From Curtobacterium sp. 'Ferrero' (lineage in GTDB: Bacteria > Actinomycetota > Actinomycetes > Actinomycetales > Microbacteriaceae): a stretch of 64,000 nt of DNA. The stretch lies in the NCBI RefSeq assembly GCF_002412165.1, contig NZ_NXIA01000001.1, positions 1 to 64,000 of the forward strand, written 5' to 3'. Positions 49,602 through 59,791 of this stretch are shown piece by piece. Under the pieces are notes generated by a model. The model searched no databases and was not told the origin of the DNA. It saw only the letters and a list, made by a program, of their open reading frames with translations. A program made the translations under genes and the position numbers. Position 1 is the stretch's first letter, and each line of letters starts with the position of its first letter.

Positions 49602-49898
49602 GTGGAGCTCCTCTTCGCCGTCCTCGGCGGGATCATCCTGGGCGCCGTCGCCCACGTGGTCCTGCCGTGGCGCGGCACCCGCGGCGTCCTGCTCGGCCCC
49701 GTGGTCGGCGGCGTGGCCGCAGCCGTCCTGTGGGAGGTGCTGACGTGGGCCGGCTGGCGCTACGACGCGACCTGGATCTGGGTGGTGTCCCTCGTCGGCT
49801 CGGGCGTGGTCGCGCTCGTGGTCGAGTGGGTGCTCGGCCGACGCCGTGAGCGCGCCGACGCCAGCTACTACGAGCAGGTCAAGGCCCGCGGGGCCTGA
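49602..49898 (+). CDS. Small membrane protein, three predicted spans
   Basis: A 98-residue protein I cannot name. It has three hydrophobic segments (LLFAVLGGIILGAVAHVVLP, GVLLGPVVGGVAAAVLWEVL, WIWVVSLVGSGVVALVVEWV) and a charged tail GRRRERADASYYEQVKARGA. GTG 49602 begins one base after the DUF3107 stop, so it is in that operon. Its last bases and stop codon are the first copy of a 36-bp duplication. Confidence 0.75.
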   Translation: MELLFAVLGGIILGAVAHVVLPWRGTRGVLLGPVVGGVAAAVLWEVLTWAGWRYDATWIWVVSLVGSGVVALVVEWVLGRRRERADASYYEQVKARGA

Positions 49899-49985
49899 GT
49901 CTTCCCTGCTCGACAGCCAAGGCCCGCGGGGCCTGAGTCGTCCCTGCTCGACAGAGGGGACCTCCCCCGCTCGACAGCGGGAGCG
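49881..49985. repeat. 36-bp duplication covering a stop codon, plus related fragments
   Basis: The 36 bases 49881-49916 (aaggcccgcggggcctgagt...) recur at 49919-49954 with one mismatch; the stop codon of the membrane protein is inside the first copy. A further clgctcgacag-type fragment (cccgctcgacagcggg) follows at about 49967. Three ctcgacag motifs therefore precede the convergent ferritin-like gene. Confidence 0.85.
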
Positions 49986-49998
49986 GCCTCGCGGAACG

Positions 49999-50712
49999 TC
50001 AGGCGGTCAGGCCGAGCGCGTCCATCCGCCGGCTGTGCGCCGCGATGAGCTCCGTCCACACCGGCTCGAGCCGCGACTGGTCCTCACGCGCGTGCGACGC
50101 CAGCGCGGAGCGTGCGACGAGCAGGGTGTCGCCGACGAGTCGCCGTCCCCACATCGCCAGGCGTGACCCCACGCGCGGGTCGTCGGAGATGTGCGCCGTG
50201 AGCTCCTCGACGACGGCCGGCTCCTCACGCGCGTCGAACACCGTGCGGAGCCGCTGCCGGACGTCGATCGGGAGCGACCGCAGCAGGTTGTCGAACAGGT
50301 CGTTGAGGATGCCCGCGGTGACGTAGCCCGTGAGCATCGACTCGTACCAGTCCGCGCCGCTCGTCCGCTCGAGGAACCGGTCGATCGCCTGCCGGTGCGG
50401 TGCCATGAGCTCGGCCGGGTCCTGCCCGATGCGCTCGATCTCCGCCACGATCGTGCGGTGCCGCTCGAGCGCGGTGGTCGCGAGGACGCCCGTGACGAGT
50501 CGTCCGGACAGGGTCGGCGCCGCAGCCCCGGCGCGCCCCATGGTCTCGTACATCGACAGCTGGAGGTAGGCGGCCTGGCCGAGGTAGACGTCCAGCTCGG
50601 GGCTGACGTCGTCGAGCTGCAGCCGTTCGCCGGACCCGTTCCTGGGGTTGCGCGACGCCAGCCACGCCGCAGCGAGCCGCGCCGCGCGCTTCCGGTTCCA
50701 CCAAGACACCAC
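49999..50712 (-). CDS. Ferritin-like fold protein (tRNA-hydroxylase-like)
   Basis: A 237-residue, mostly helical protein of the actinobacterial ferritin-like family distantly related to MiaE. Acidic and His residues that could bind two metals occur in LSMYETMGRAG, LERHRTIVAEIE and DWYESMLTGYV, but I cannot assign ligands with certainty. It lies divergent to a DEAD-box helicase and near DUF3107, as in mycobacteria. GTG 50712 is used because TATGCT lies six bases upstream (50724-50719). Confidence 0.8.
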   Translation of the reverse strand: MVSWWNRKRAARLAAAWLASRNPRNGSGERLQLDDVSPELDVYLGQAAYLQLSMYETMGRAGAAAPTLSGRLVTGVLATTALERHRTIVAEIERIGQDPAELMAPHRQAIDRFLERTSGADWYESMLTGYVTAGILNDLFDNLLRSLPIDVRQRLRTVFDAREEPAVVEELTAHISDDPRVGSRLAMWGRRLVGDTLLVARSALASHAREDQSRLEPVWTELIAAHSRRMDALGLTA

Positions 50713-50804
50713 GGCAGCAGCATAGGGGGCGACCGCCTGGGCAACGGCTGCGTCGGTGGCACCGGTAGACTGGCCGGGACTTCCACCAGGACCAAGGTGA
50801 TTCT

Positions 50805-52298
<1,494 letters not shown>

Positions 52299-52309
52299 CG
52301 CCTCCAGAC

Positions 52310-52343
52310 CGAAGGGTCCGTCGCTGACGCGACGGACCCTTCG
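52310..52343. terminator. Hairpin terminator after the DEAD-box helicase gene
   Basis: A perfect 15-bp stem, cgaagggtccgtcgc at 52310-52324 with its complement at 52329-52343, around loop tgac. It lies 12 bp past the helicase stop and 20 bp past the convergent PHP gene stop, so it can serve both. Confidence 0.85.
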
Positions 52344-52363
52344 TCGTCCGTGCCGGCCGGCGG

Positions 52364-53236
52364 TCAGGTGAGGGCGGAGCCGGCGCCCACGACCGGTTCG
52401 GTGCCGGTCGCGCCGGCGACGATCGCGTCGAACGCGACGCGCTCGGTGCGGTGCTCCCCCAGGCGGTTCGGCTTGCCCGTGCCGTGGTAGTCGCTCGACC
52501 CGGTGACGAACAGCCCGTAGCGGCCCGCCCACTCGAGCAGCGTGTGCTTGCCGTGGGCCTGGTTCTCGCGGTGGTCGACCTCGAGTCCGCCGAGTCCGGC
52601 GTCGACGAGTTCCCGGAGGGCCGGTTCGTCGATCACGATGCCGCGGGAGGAGGCCGCGGGGTGCGCGATCACGGGGACGCCGCCGGCGCCTCGGATGAGT
52701 TCGACCCCGCGCAGGGGCGACGGCGCGTCGTGCGGTTCGTAGTACCCGGACGCCGGGTGCAGGATGCCGCGGAACGCCGCGCTGCGGTCCGGTTCGAGGT
52801 CGAGGGCGACGAGGGCGTCGGCGATGTGCGGGCGGCCGATCGTGGCGCCCTCGCTCGCGTGGTCGAGCACGTCGTCCCAGGTGAGCGGGTAGTCGGCCCC
52901 GATCCGGTCGACCATGCGGCGGGCGCGGGAACGACGTCCCTCGCGGATCCTCGCCGTCTCCGCCACGAGCGCCGCGTCCGTCGGGTCGACGAGGTAGCCG
53001 AGCACGTGGACGCTGCGGTACCCGACGCGGGTGCTCAGCTCGAGTCCCGGCAGGAGCGTGAGCGGCAGCTCGCGGGCGGCCGCGATCGCCTCGTCCCAGC
53101 CGGCGGTCGTGTCGTGGTCGGTCAGCGCCACGCCGTCGAGGCCCGCGTCCGCCGCCGCGTGCAGGAGCTCGGCGGGCCGCTCGGTACCGTCGGACACGCT
53201 CGAGTGCGTGTGCAGGTCGATGAACGGATCGGGCAC
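52364..53236 (-). CDS. PHP-domain phosphoesterase (RNase AM/nucleotide phosphatase type)
   Basis: A 290-residue PHP protein with the metal-binding set IDLHTHSSVSDG, ALTDHDTTAGW, PGLELST, IAHPAA and GSSDYHG. This is the YciV/TrpH type, whose members hydrolyse 3',5'-bisphosphonucleotides or trim RNA 5' ends. GTG 53236 is leaderless (TACGAT at 53249-53244, seven-base gap); the frame upstream overlaps the aminopeptidase gene antisense and is not used. Confidence 0.92.
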   Translation of the reverse strand: MPDPFIDLHTHSSVSDGTERPAELLHAAADAGLDGVALTDHDTTAGWDEAIAAARELPLTLLPGLELSTRVGYRSVHVLGYLVDPTDAALVAETARIREGRRSRARRMVDRIGADYPLTWDDVLDHASEGATIGRPHIADALVALDLEPDRSAAFRGILHPASGYYEPHDAPSPLRGVELIRGAGGVPVIAHPAASSRGIVIDEPALRELVDAGLGGLEVDHRENQAHGKHTLLEWAGRYGLFVTGSSDYHGTGKPNRLGEHRTERVAFDAIVAGATGTEPVVGAGSALT

Positions 53237-53306
53237 GTTCCCAATCGTATCCACAGGTCGGTGGGCGTCCAGGCCACGGACGACCGGACGGTGCGAGGAT
53301 GGGGGC

Positions 53307-54791
53307 ATGGCCGACACCACTCCCCGCGCGACGAGCAACCGTTCCACGACCCCCGGCTCCTCGACCTTCAAGGACTACATCGGGTCGCAGTGGGCCGAAC
53401 GGGAGCGCCCGCTGCCCGAGCCCCGTGAGCAGGCGCCGTACGCCGCGGCGCGACGGGCCCGGATCTCCGAACTCCACCCGGGCCGCACGATCGTCGTCCC
53501 GGCCGGCCAGGCCAAGGTCCGGTCGAACGACTGCGACTACCCGTTCCGCCCGCACTCCACCTTCGCCCACCTCACCGGCTGGGGCACCGACACCGTCGTC
53601 GGCTCCGTCCTCGTGATGACCCCCACCGCGACCGGACACGACGCCACCCTCTACTTCCGTGCGACGGCGGGGCGCGACTCCGAGGAGTTCTACGCCAACC
53701 CGGAGATCGGCGAGTTCTGGGTCGGGCCGCGGCCGTCCCTGGACGAGGTCGCCGCCGACCTCGGCCTCGCGACGGCCGACCTCGGCGAGCTCGACGCCGT
53801 GCTCGCCGACCTCGACCCGACGGTGCTCCTCGTGCGCGAGGCCGACACCGAGTTGACGCGGTCGCTCGACGAGCGGCTCGGCAGCACGGTCGGCGGCGCC
53901 CCGGAGCAGGACGGCGCGCCCGCGACCGACGACGTGCTCGCGCGCGACCTCTCGGAGCTCCGGCTCGTCAAGGACGAGTACGAGGTGCACGAGCTCCGCA
54001 AGGCCGTCGCGGCCACGGGCTCCGGGTTCGACGACGTCATCGCCGATTTCGGCGCCGTGCTCGACCACCCCCGTGGCGAGCGCATCGTCGAGGGCACCTT
54101 CAACCGCCGGGCACGCGCCGACGGCAACACGGTCGGCTACGACACCATCGCGGCGTCCGGCCACCACGCCTGCATCCTGCACTGGACCCGGAACGACGGC
54201 GCCGTGCAGCCCGGCGACCTCATCCTCATCGACGCGGGTGTCGAGGTCGACTCGTTCTACACCGCCGACATCACGCGCACGCTGCCGGTCAGCGGCACGT
54301 TCACCGACGTGCAGCGGATGGTCTACGAAGCAGTCCTCGAAGCCGCCGACGCCGCGTTCGCGATCGTAAAGCCGGGCATCACCTTCCGGCAGGTGCACGC
54401 GACGGCAATGGATGTCATCGCCCGCAAGACCGCCGAGTGGGGCTTCCTGCCCGGCACCGCGGAGGAGTCGCTGCAGCAGGACAACCAGTTCCACCGCCGC
54501 TACATGGTGCACGGGACGAGCCACCACCTCGGCCTCGACGTGCACGACTGCGCCAAGGCCCGCCGCGAGATGTACATCGACGGGGTCGTGCAGGCCGGAA
54601 TGGTGTTCACCATCGAGCCCGGGCTGTACTTCCAGCAGGACGACCTGACCGTGCCCGAGGAGTTCCGGGGCATCGGCGTCCGGATCGAGGACGACATCCT
54701 GGTGACCGAGGACGGCGCGGAGAACCTGTCGGTCGGCATCCCGCGGACCCCCTCGGAAGTGGAGGGGTGGATCGCCCGGTCCGGCCGCTAG
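53307..54791 (+). CDS. Xaa-Pro aminopeptidase (M24B, PepP-like)
   Basis: A 494-residue dinuclear metallo-aminopeptidase releasing N-terminal residues before proline. The N-terminal creatinase-like domain has FRPHSTFAHLTGW; the pita-bread domain has the five ligands in LILIDAGVEVDSFYTADITRTLP (two Asp), GTSHHLGLDVHD (His), FTIEPGLYF (Glu) and GIGVRIEDDILV (Glu). No signal peptide, so cytoplasmic. ATG 53307 follows GAGG at a workable distance. GNAT gene begins 9 bp after its stop. Confidence 0.94.
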   Translation: MADTTPRATSNRSTTPGSSTFKDYIGSQWAERERPLPEPREQAPYAAARRARISELHPGRTIVVPAGQAKVRSNDCDYPFRPHSTFAHLTGWGTDTVVGSVLVMTPTATGHDATLYFRATAGRDSEEFYANPEIGEFWVGPRPSLDEVAADLGLATADLGELDAVLADLDPTVLLVREADTELTRSLDERLGSTVGGAPEQDGAPATDDVLARDLSELRLVKDEYEVHELRKAVAATGSGFDDVIADFGAVLDHPRGERIVEGTFNRRARADGNTVGYDTIAASGHHACILHWTRNDGAVQPGDLILIDAGVEVDSFYTADITRTLPVSGTFTDVQRMVYEAVLEAADAAFAIVKPGITFRQVHATAMDVIARKTAEWGFLPGTAEESLQQDNQFHRRYMVHGTSHHLGLDVHDCAKARREMYIDGVVQAGMVFTIEPGLYFQQDDLTVPEEFRGIGVRIEDDILVTEDGAENLSVGIPRTPSEVEGWIARSGR

Positions 54792-54800
54792 CCTGAGCGG

Positions 54801-55280
54801 GTGACCACGCCCGACACCACGCCGACGGACGACCTCTCGATCGAGGTCGAGCACTTCGACTCCCCCGACGCGCAGCGGCTCCGTGCCGCCCAGCGTCTGG
54901 AGATCGACCGCGCGTACGGGCAGGACACCGAGCCCGGCGAGAAGCCGACGGCCGACTCGATCGCGGTGTTCTTCCTCGCGCGGGACGCCGACGGCACGCC
55001 ACTCGGGTGCGGCGGGCTGCGGATCGTGCAGGACGGGATCACCGAGATCAAGCGGATGTACGTGCGGCCCGAGTCGCGCGGGGCCGGGGTGTCGACCGCG
55101 ATCCTCCGCCGCCTCGAGGAAGCCGCGCTCGACCTCGGTTCACCGGCGCTCGTACTCGAGACCGGGACCGAGCAGAAGCCGGCGATCGGGTTCTACGAGC
55201 GCGAGGGCTTCAGCCGCATCGCGAACTTCGGTCCGTACGTGGGCGCCGAGCTCTCCGTCTGCTACTCGAAGGTGCTGTAG
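54801..55280 (+). CDS. GNAT family N-acetyltransferase
   Basis: A 159-residue acetyltransferase with IAVFFLARDADGTPLGCGGLR, the acetyl-CoA loop YVRPESRGAGVSTAIL (QxxGxG/A-like) and TGTEQKPAIGFYEREGF at the C-terminal beta strand. Substrate unknown. GTG 54801 has TAGCCT six bases upstream, so it may have its own leaderless transcript although it follows the aminopeptidase by 9 bp. Confidence 0.9.
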   Translation: MTTPDTTPTDDLSIEVEHFDSPDAQRLRAAQRLEIDRAYGQDTEPGEKPTADSIAVFFLARDADGTPLGCGGLRIVQDGITEIKRMYVRPESRGAGVSTAILRRLEEAALDLGSPALVLETGTEQKPAIGFYEREGFSRIANFGPYVGAELSVCYSKVL

Positions 55281-55651
55281 CGCCCGTCCGTTCTTCCCGC
55301 GCGCTTCCCGCTCGCGGCTCGGGGTTCCGAAATTCTGGAACCTCGCGCCACCAACCCGCCGCTCCGTGGAACCTCGGCGTACGACGGGCGGTGAGTCGTG
55401 GAACCTCGGCCGGCCCGCTCGCCGCCCAGGCTCAGCGCTCGGCACCGGCGTCCCGATTCGGCTCGGGGTTCCGAATTTATGCAACCTCGCGCCACCAACC
55501 CGCCGCTCCGTGGAACCTCGGCGTACGACGGGCGGTGAGTCGTGGAACCTCGGGCGGCCCGCTCGCCGTCCAGGGTCAACGGTCCGGGTCGCGCGTCCGA
55601 CGTCCGACGTCCGACGTGGGGCATCCGGCGCCAGAAGTCCGGCGTGACGGG
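55281..55651. repeat. Non-coding region with a 119-bp tandem duplication
   Basis: Bases 55315-55433 and 55459-55577 are copies at an offset of 144 bp with about six mismatches. Each contains tggaacctcg-type motifs three times (for example cgtggaacctcggcgtacg). After the second copy a 9-bp unit (gtccgacgt) repeats three times near 55597-55615. The region separates the convergent GNAT gene and the stress-protein-like gene. I see no gene in it. Confidence 0.85.
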
Positions 55652-56635
55652 TCAGGCGCGGTCGCTGCTGCCAGTCGGACGGTCCTCGTCGGACGTCGGA
55701 CGCTCCTCGCCTGAGGTCGTCGGCGCCGACGATGGAGCCGAGGTGGGCGTAACCCGCTCGCCGTACTGCGGCGGCTGGTCGGGGCGGGCAGCGGACTCGG
55801 ACGGGGCGCCGGTGGTCCCTGCGGGGGCCTCGTACCGGGGGCCGTCGTTCGTCCCGTAGCGCGGCGGACCAGCCGGGGCATTCGACGGTCCGGCCTGCGC
55901 GGCACCGGCACCCGCACCGGACGGCACCTCGCCGTAGCGGGGCCCCTCGTTCGTGCCGTAGCGCGGCGCTCCCGCCTGCGGAGCGGAGGCCGACGTGCCG
56001 GGCTGCTGCGTGCCTCCCGGCTGCTGGTGGGGCGTCGCGTGCCCGCCGTACGGCGACTGCTGCTGGCGCGGCTCGGGCCGCCACGGCTCCTGCCGGGGCA
56101 TCGGGGCGCCCTGGGACGGCGACGGCGAGTTCCAGTGCGTCGAGGGCGTCGCGCCGAACTGTCCGAGGATCTTCTGCGCCTGCCCGGTGAGCTGCGGGTC
56201 GACGATGATCTGGTAGTTCGTGGCGAGGACCTGGTGGACGCTCGTGAAGTCGCGCTGCCGCTTGGTGATCGCGAACGAGACGATGCCGTAGAGCATGCCG
56301 AACGCCGCGCCGATGATCGCGGCGGCGAGGATGAGACCGCCGGCGCTCGGCGAGAAGAGCGTGAGGACGATGCCGAAGAAGATGCCGAGCCAGAGGCCGG
56401 ACAGGGCGCCCGCGATGGCGGCGCGACCGTACGTCATCTTGCCGGTGACGCGTTCGACGGTCTTCAGGTCGTTGCCGACGATGGAGATCTTCGCCACCGG
56501 GAAGTCCGCCTCGGCGAGCTTCGCCACGGCACGCTGGGCCTCGGGGTAGCTGTCGTAGGTGCCGAGGACGTCACCGCGCGGCAGCGTCGGGAAGGCCTGG
56601 GCAGTTCGTCCGCCGAAGGGGCTCTGATTGCTCAC
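55652..56635 (-). CDS. General-stress-protein-17M-like membrane protein with Pro/Gly-rich tail
   Basis: A 327-residue protein. The N-terminal domain GDVLGTYDSYPEAQRAVAKLAEADFP and ISIVGNDLKTVERVTG is the general stress protein 17M-like fold; two spans follow (AAIAGALSGLWLGIFFGIVLTLF and GGLILAAAIIGAAFGMLYGIV); then a disordered tail of 150 residues with APRYGTNEGPRYGE and PPRYGTNDGPRYEA repeats. Start GTG 56635, with GATGAT six bases upstream as a weak leaderless -10. Divergent from the MgtE-like gene. Confidence 0.82.
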   Translation of the reverse strand: MSNQSPFGGRTAQAFPTLPRGDVLGTYDSYPEAQRAVAKLAEADFPVAKISIVGNDLKTVERVTGKMTYGRAAIAGALSGLWLGIFFGIVLTLFSPSAGGLILAAAIIGAAFGMLYGIVSFAITKRQRDFTSVHQVLATNYQIIVDPQLTGQAQKILGQFGATPSTHWNSPSPSQGAPMPRQEPWRPEPRQQQSPYGGHATPHQQPGGTQQPGTSASAPQAGAPRYGTNEGPRYGEVPSGAGAGAAQAGPSNAPAGPPRYGTNDGPRYEAPAGTTGAPSESAARPDQPPQYGERVTPTSAPSSAPTTSGEERPTSDEDRPTGSSDRA

Positions 56636-56726
56636 CCAGCCATCATCCACCGGGCACCTTGCGATCGCACGTGCACTCTCAGGGAAGCCGCCCACCCCGC
56701 GCGGCGACGCCCAGCGAGCGACCGAC

Positions 56727-56732
56727 TACGCT
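56727..56732 (+). promoter_or_regulatory. Leaderless -10 box for the MgtE-like gene
   Basis: TACGCT, six bases, then GTG 56739. One of the cleanest examples in the window. Confidence 0.55.
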
Positions 56733-56738
56733 GGACGG

Positions 56739-58058
56739 GTGAGCGCCACGAAGGTCTTCGTCGCCCGCCTCGCCGGGTGCTCCGTCTTCGACCCCGCGGG
56801 CGACCGCGTCGGCCGGGTCCGGGACGTCCTGGTCGTCTACCGACGGGTCGACTCCCCGCGCGTGGTCGGGCTCATCGTCGAGGTACCCGGCAAGCGCCGC
56901 ATCTTCGTCTCGATCGGCCGCATCACGTCGATCGGTGCCGGCCAGGTCATCACGACCGGCCTCGTGAACATGCGCCGCTTCGAGCAGCGCGGGGGCGAGG
57001 TCCGGGTGATCGCCGAGATGCTCGGTCGCAAGGTGCTCATCAAGAACCAGCGGATCCGCGCCACCATCGAGGACGTCGCGATCGAGGACCGCGGGCAGGG
57101 CGACTGGGAGGTCTCGCAACTCTTCCTCCGCAAGCCGAAGACGACGCCGTCCCCGTTCGGCAAGGGCCCGACGACCTTCGCGACGTGGAACGAGGTCACC
57201 GAGGACGAACTCCCGGGCGAGGCGCAGTCCGCCGAGCACGTCATCGCCGCGTACTCCGACCTGCTGCCGGCCGACCTCGCGTCGACGCTGCTCGACCTGC
57301 CCGAGGAGCGCCGGTTCGAGGTGGCCGAGGAGCTCCCCGACGACCGCCTCGCCGACGTGCTCGAGGAGATGCCCGACCAGGAGCGCATCGAGATCCTCAG
57401 CCGGCTCGAGGACGCCCGGGCCGCCGACGTCCTCGACCAGATGCAGCCGGACGACGCCGCCGACGTGCTCGCGCAGTTCCCGGACGACCGGAGCGAGGCC
57501 CTCCTCGAGCTCATGGAGCCGGAGGAGGCGCAGGACGTCCGAATGCTCCTGGAGTACGAGCCGGACACGGCCGGTGGTCTCATGACGACCGAGCCGGTGA
57601 TCGTCTCGGCCGACGCGACCGTGGCCGAGGGGCTCGCGCTCGTCCGCCGCCACGAGCTCGCCCCGGCGCTCGGCGCGAGCGTGTGCGTCGTGCTGCCGCC
57701 CTACGAGCCGCCCACGGGCCGGTTCCTCGGGCTCGTGCACTTCCAGCGCATGCTCCGCTACCCGCCGAACGAGCGCCTCGGCACGCTCATCGACCAGCAG
57801 ACCGAACCGGTCCGGGTCGACGCGAGCGCGGCTGAGGTCACCCGGATCATGGCGACCTACAACCTCCTGTCCGTCCCCGTGGTCGACGACGCCCACCGAC
57901 TCGTCGGGGTGGTGACGATCGACGACGTCCTCGACCACGTCCTGCCGGACGACTGGCGAAGTCAGGGTGAGGGAGAACCCTCACCCCTGCCTCGCCAACG
58001 CCCACGCAAGACGCCCGTGACCACGGGAAGGAGGACCACCAGTGGCCCGAACGGATGA
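56739..58058 (+). CDS. Soluble MgtE-N/CBS protein with N-terminal PRC-barrel-like domain
   Basis: A 439-residue cytoplasmic protein: a PRC-barrel-like domain (FDPAGDRVGRVRDVLVVY, residues 5-90), a second beta region, the MgtE N-terminal superhelical domain with LLDLPEERRFEVAEEL and DVLEEMPDQERIEIL repeats (about 175-275), and a CBS pair (about 285-415). The MgtE membrane domain that forms the Mg2+ channel is absent, so this is not a transporter by itself; a magnesium or nucleotide-sensing regulator is more likely. It overlaps the DUF1003 gene by 17 bp. Confidence 0.9.
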   Translation: MSATKVFVARLAGCSVFDPAGDRVGRVRDVLVVYRRVDSPRVVGLIVEVPGKRRIFVSIGRITSIGAGQVITTGLVNMRRFEQRGGEVRVIAEMLGRKVLIKNQRIRATIEDVAIEDRGQGDWEVSQLFLRKPKTTPSPFGKGPTTFATWNEVTEDELPGEAQSAEHVIAAYSDLLPADLASTLLDLPEERRFEVAEELPDDRLADVLEEMPDQERIEILSRLEDARAADVLDQMQPDDAADVLAQFPDDRSEALLELMEPEEAQDVRMLLEYEPDTAGGLMTTEPVIVSADATVAEGLALVRRHELAPALGASVCVVLPPYEPPTGRFLGLVHFQRMLRYPPNERLGTLIDQQTEPVRVDASAAEVTRIMATYNLLSVPVVDDAHRLVGVVTIDDVLDHVLPDDWRSQGEGEPSPLPRQRPRKTPVTTGRRTTSGPNG

Positions 58059-58590
58059 CACCCGCCAGGAGCGACTCGACTCCCCGAAGGGCATGCGCAC
58101 CCGTGTGCTGCCGACCCGTCGTCGCGGTCGCGGGGACACCTTCGGACGTGCGACCGAGGGCATCGCGCGGGCGATGGGGACTCCCTGGTTCCTCGTCGGC
58201 CTGACGCTGTTCTGCGGCGTGTGGATGGTCTACAACTCGACCGCTCCACAGGCGTGGCGGTTCGACTCCGCTGCGATCGGCTTCACCGCCCTCACCCTGA
58301 TCCTGTCGCTCCAAGCCTCGTACGCCGCCCCGCTGATCCTGCTCGCGCAGAACCGGCAGGACGACCGCGACCGCGTCCAGTTCGAACAGGATCGGCAGCG
58401 TGCGGAGCGCAACCTCGCCGACACCGAGTACCTCGCCCGTGAGGTCGTAGCCCTCCGCCTGGCGATGCGGGACATGGCGTCGAAGGACTTCATCCGCGCC
58501 GAGCTCCGCGCCCTCCTCGAGGAGCTCGATCGGCGTGACGCGGACGACGCCGGCTTCGCCGACGAACCGAGCAGCGCCACACGTGGCTGA
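58042..58590 (+). CDS. DUF1003 family membrane protein
   Basis: A 182-residue protein with two spans (GTPWFLVGLTLFCGVWMVYN and FTALTLILSLQASYAAPLILLAQ) then the DUF1003 coiled-coil-like region AQNRQDDRDRVQFEQDRQRAE. The function of the family is unknown. GTG 58042 has a strong AAGGAGG ribosome-binding site inside the upstream gene. Together with MgtE-like and Mrp genes it forms an overlapping operon. Confidence 0.92.
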   Translation: MARTDDTRQERLDSPKGMRTRVLPTRRRGRGDTFGRATEGIARAMGTPWFLVGLTLFCGVWMVYNSTAPQAWRFDSAAIGFTALTLILSLQASYAAPLILLAQNRQDDRDRVQFEQDRQRAERNLADTEYLAREVVALRLAMRDMASKDFIRAELRALLEELDRRDADDAGFADEPSSATRG

Positions 58591-59737
58591 GGACGCCGAC
58601 CAGTCCCTCGGCACCGCCGTCCTCGCTGCGCTCGGGCGCGTCGTCGACCCGGAGATCCGTCGGCCCGTCACGGAGCTCGACATGATCCGTGGGGTCGACG
58701 TCCAGCCAGGAGGCGCGGTGCGCGTCGACCTGCAGCTGACGATCACAGGGTGCCCGGCCGCCGACACGATCGAGCGCGACGTCCGCGCGGCCGCCGGTTC
58801 CGTCGACGGCGTCACCGCCGTCGACGTCGACGTCTCGGTCATGTCGCCCGCCACGCGCGCCGCGCTCACGGAGCGGCTCCGCGCCGGGCGCCCGCGGGGC
58901 GTGCAGTTCACGGCAGACTCGCTGACCCGGGTCATCGCCGTGACGAGCGGCAAGGGCGGCGTCGGCAAGTCGACCGTCACCGCGAACCTGGCCGTCGCGC
59001 TCGCGGCCCGCGGGCAGCGGGTGGGTGTCGTCGACGTCGACGTCCACGGGTTCAGCATCCCCGGGCTGATGGGCCTCACGGACGCGGCGGGCGTCGCACC
59101 CCGCCCGACCCGGGTCGACAGCATGATCCTGCCGCCGGTCGCCCACGACGTGAAGGTCGTCTCGATCGGCATGTTCGTCGACGACGTCTCCACGGCGGTG
59201 TCCTGGCGCGGGCCGATGCTCCACCGCACGGTGTCGCAGTTCCTCACGGACGTGTTCTTCGGCGACCTCGACGTGCTGCTCCTCGACCTCCCGCCCGGCA
59301 CCGGTGACGTGGCGATCTCGGTCGGCCAGCTGCTCCCGCACGCGGAGGTCCTGGTCGTGACAACCCCGCAGGCCGCAGCGGCCGACGTGGCCGAACGGAG
59401 CGGGATCGTCGCTCGGCAGACCGGCCAGCGGGTGATCGGCGTCGTCGAGAACATGGCGGGGCTCGTGCAGCCGGACGGGTCGGTGCTGCACCTGTTCGGC
59501 GAGGGCGGCGGCGCCGAGACAGCGGCCCGGCTCTCCCGCGGGCAGGACACGCCGGTCCCGGTGCTCGGCAGCGTGCCGCTCTCGGTGCCGTTGCGCGAGG
59601 GCGGGGACGCCGGGGTACCGGTGGTGCTCGGCGCGCCGGAGGACCCGGCTGCGGTGGCGCTCGGCGCGATCGCGGACCGGGTGACGACGATGGGGCGTGG
59701 GCTCGCCGGTCGGAAGCTCGGGCTGTCGCTGTCCTGA
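58583..59737 (+). CDS. mrp: Mrp/ApbC-type P-loop ATPase, iron-sulfur carrier family
   Basis: A 384-residue protein: N-terminal MIP18-like domain with ITGCPAADTIE, then the deviant Walker A SGKGGVGKST (about 123), DVDVHGFSIPG, MFVDDVSTAVSWRGPM and LDLPPGTGD. In bacterial Mrp proteins a CPxC pair bridges iron-sulfur cluster in the dimer; here the equivalent stretch is ENMAGLVQPDGSVLHLFG with no Cys. GTG 58583 overlaps the DUF1003 gene by 8 bp; GTG 58535 with GAGGAG upstream is a real alternative that adds 16 residues. Confidence 0.92.
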   Translation: MAEDADQSLGTAVLAALGRVVDPEIRRPVTELDMIRGVDVQPGGAVRVDLQLTITGCPAADTIERDVRAAAGSVDGVTAVDVDVSVMSPATRAALTERLRAGRPRGVQFTADSLTRVIAVTSGKGGVGKSTVTANLAVALAARGQRVGVVDVDVHGFSIPGLMGLTDAAGVAPRPTRVDSMILPPVAHDVKVVSIGMFVDDVSTAVSWRGPMLHRTVSQFLTDVFFGDLDVLLLDLPPGTGDVAISVGQLLPHAEVLVVTTPQAAAADVAERSGIVARQTGQRVIGVVENMAGLVQPDGSVLHLFGEGGGAETAARLSRGQDTPVPVLGSVPLSVPLREGGDAGVPVVLGAPEDPAAVALGAIADRVTTMGRGLAGRKLGLSLS

Positions 59738-59778
59738 GGCGTTCCGGGGTCGCCGCCGCTGCCGCGCGGGCGCTGCCC

Positions 59779-59784
59779 TAGGGT
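59779..59784 (+). promoter_or_regulatory. Leaderless -10 box for the methyltransferase gene
   Basis: TAGGGT, seven bases, then ATG 59792. Confidence 0.5.
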
Positions 59785-59791
59785 CGAGTGC

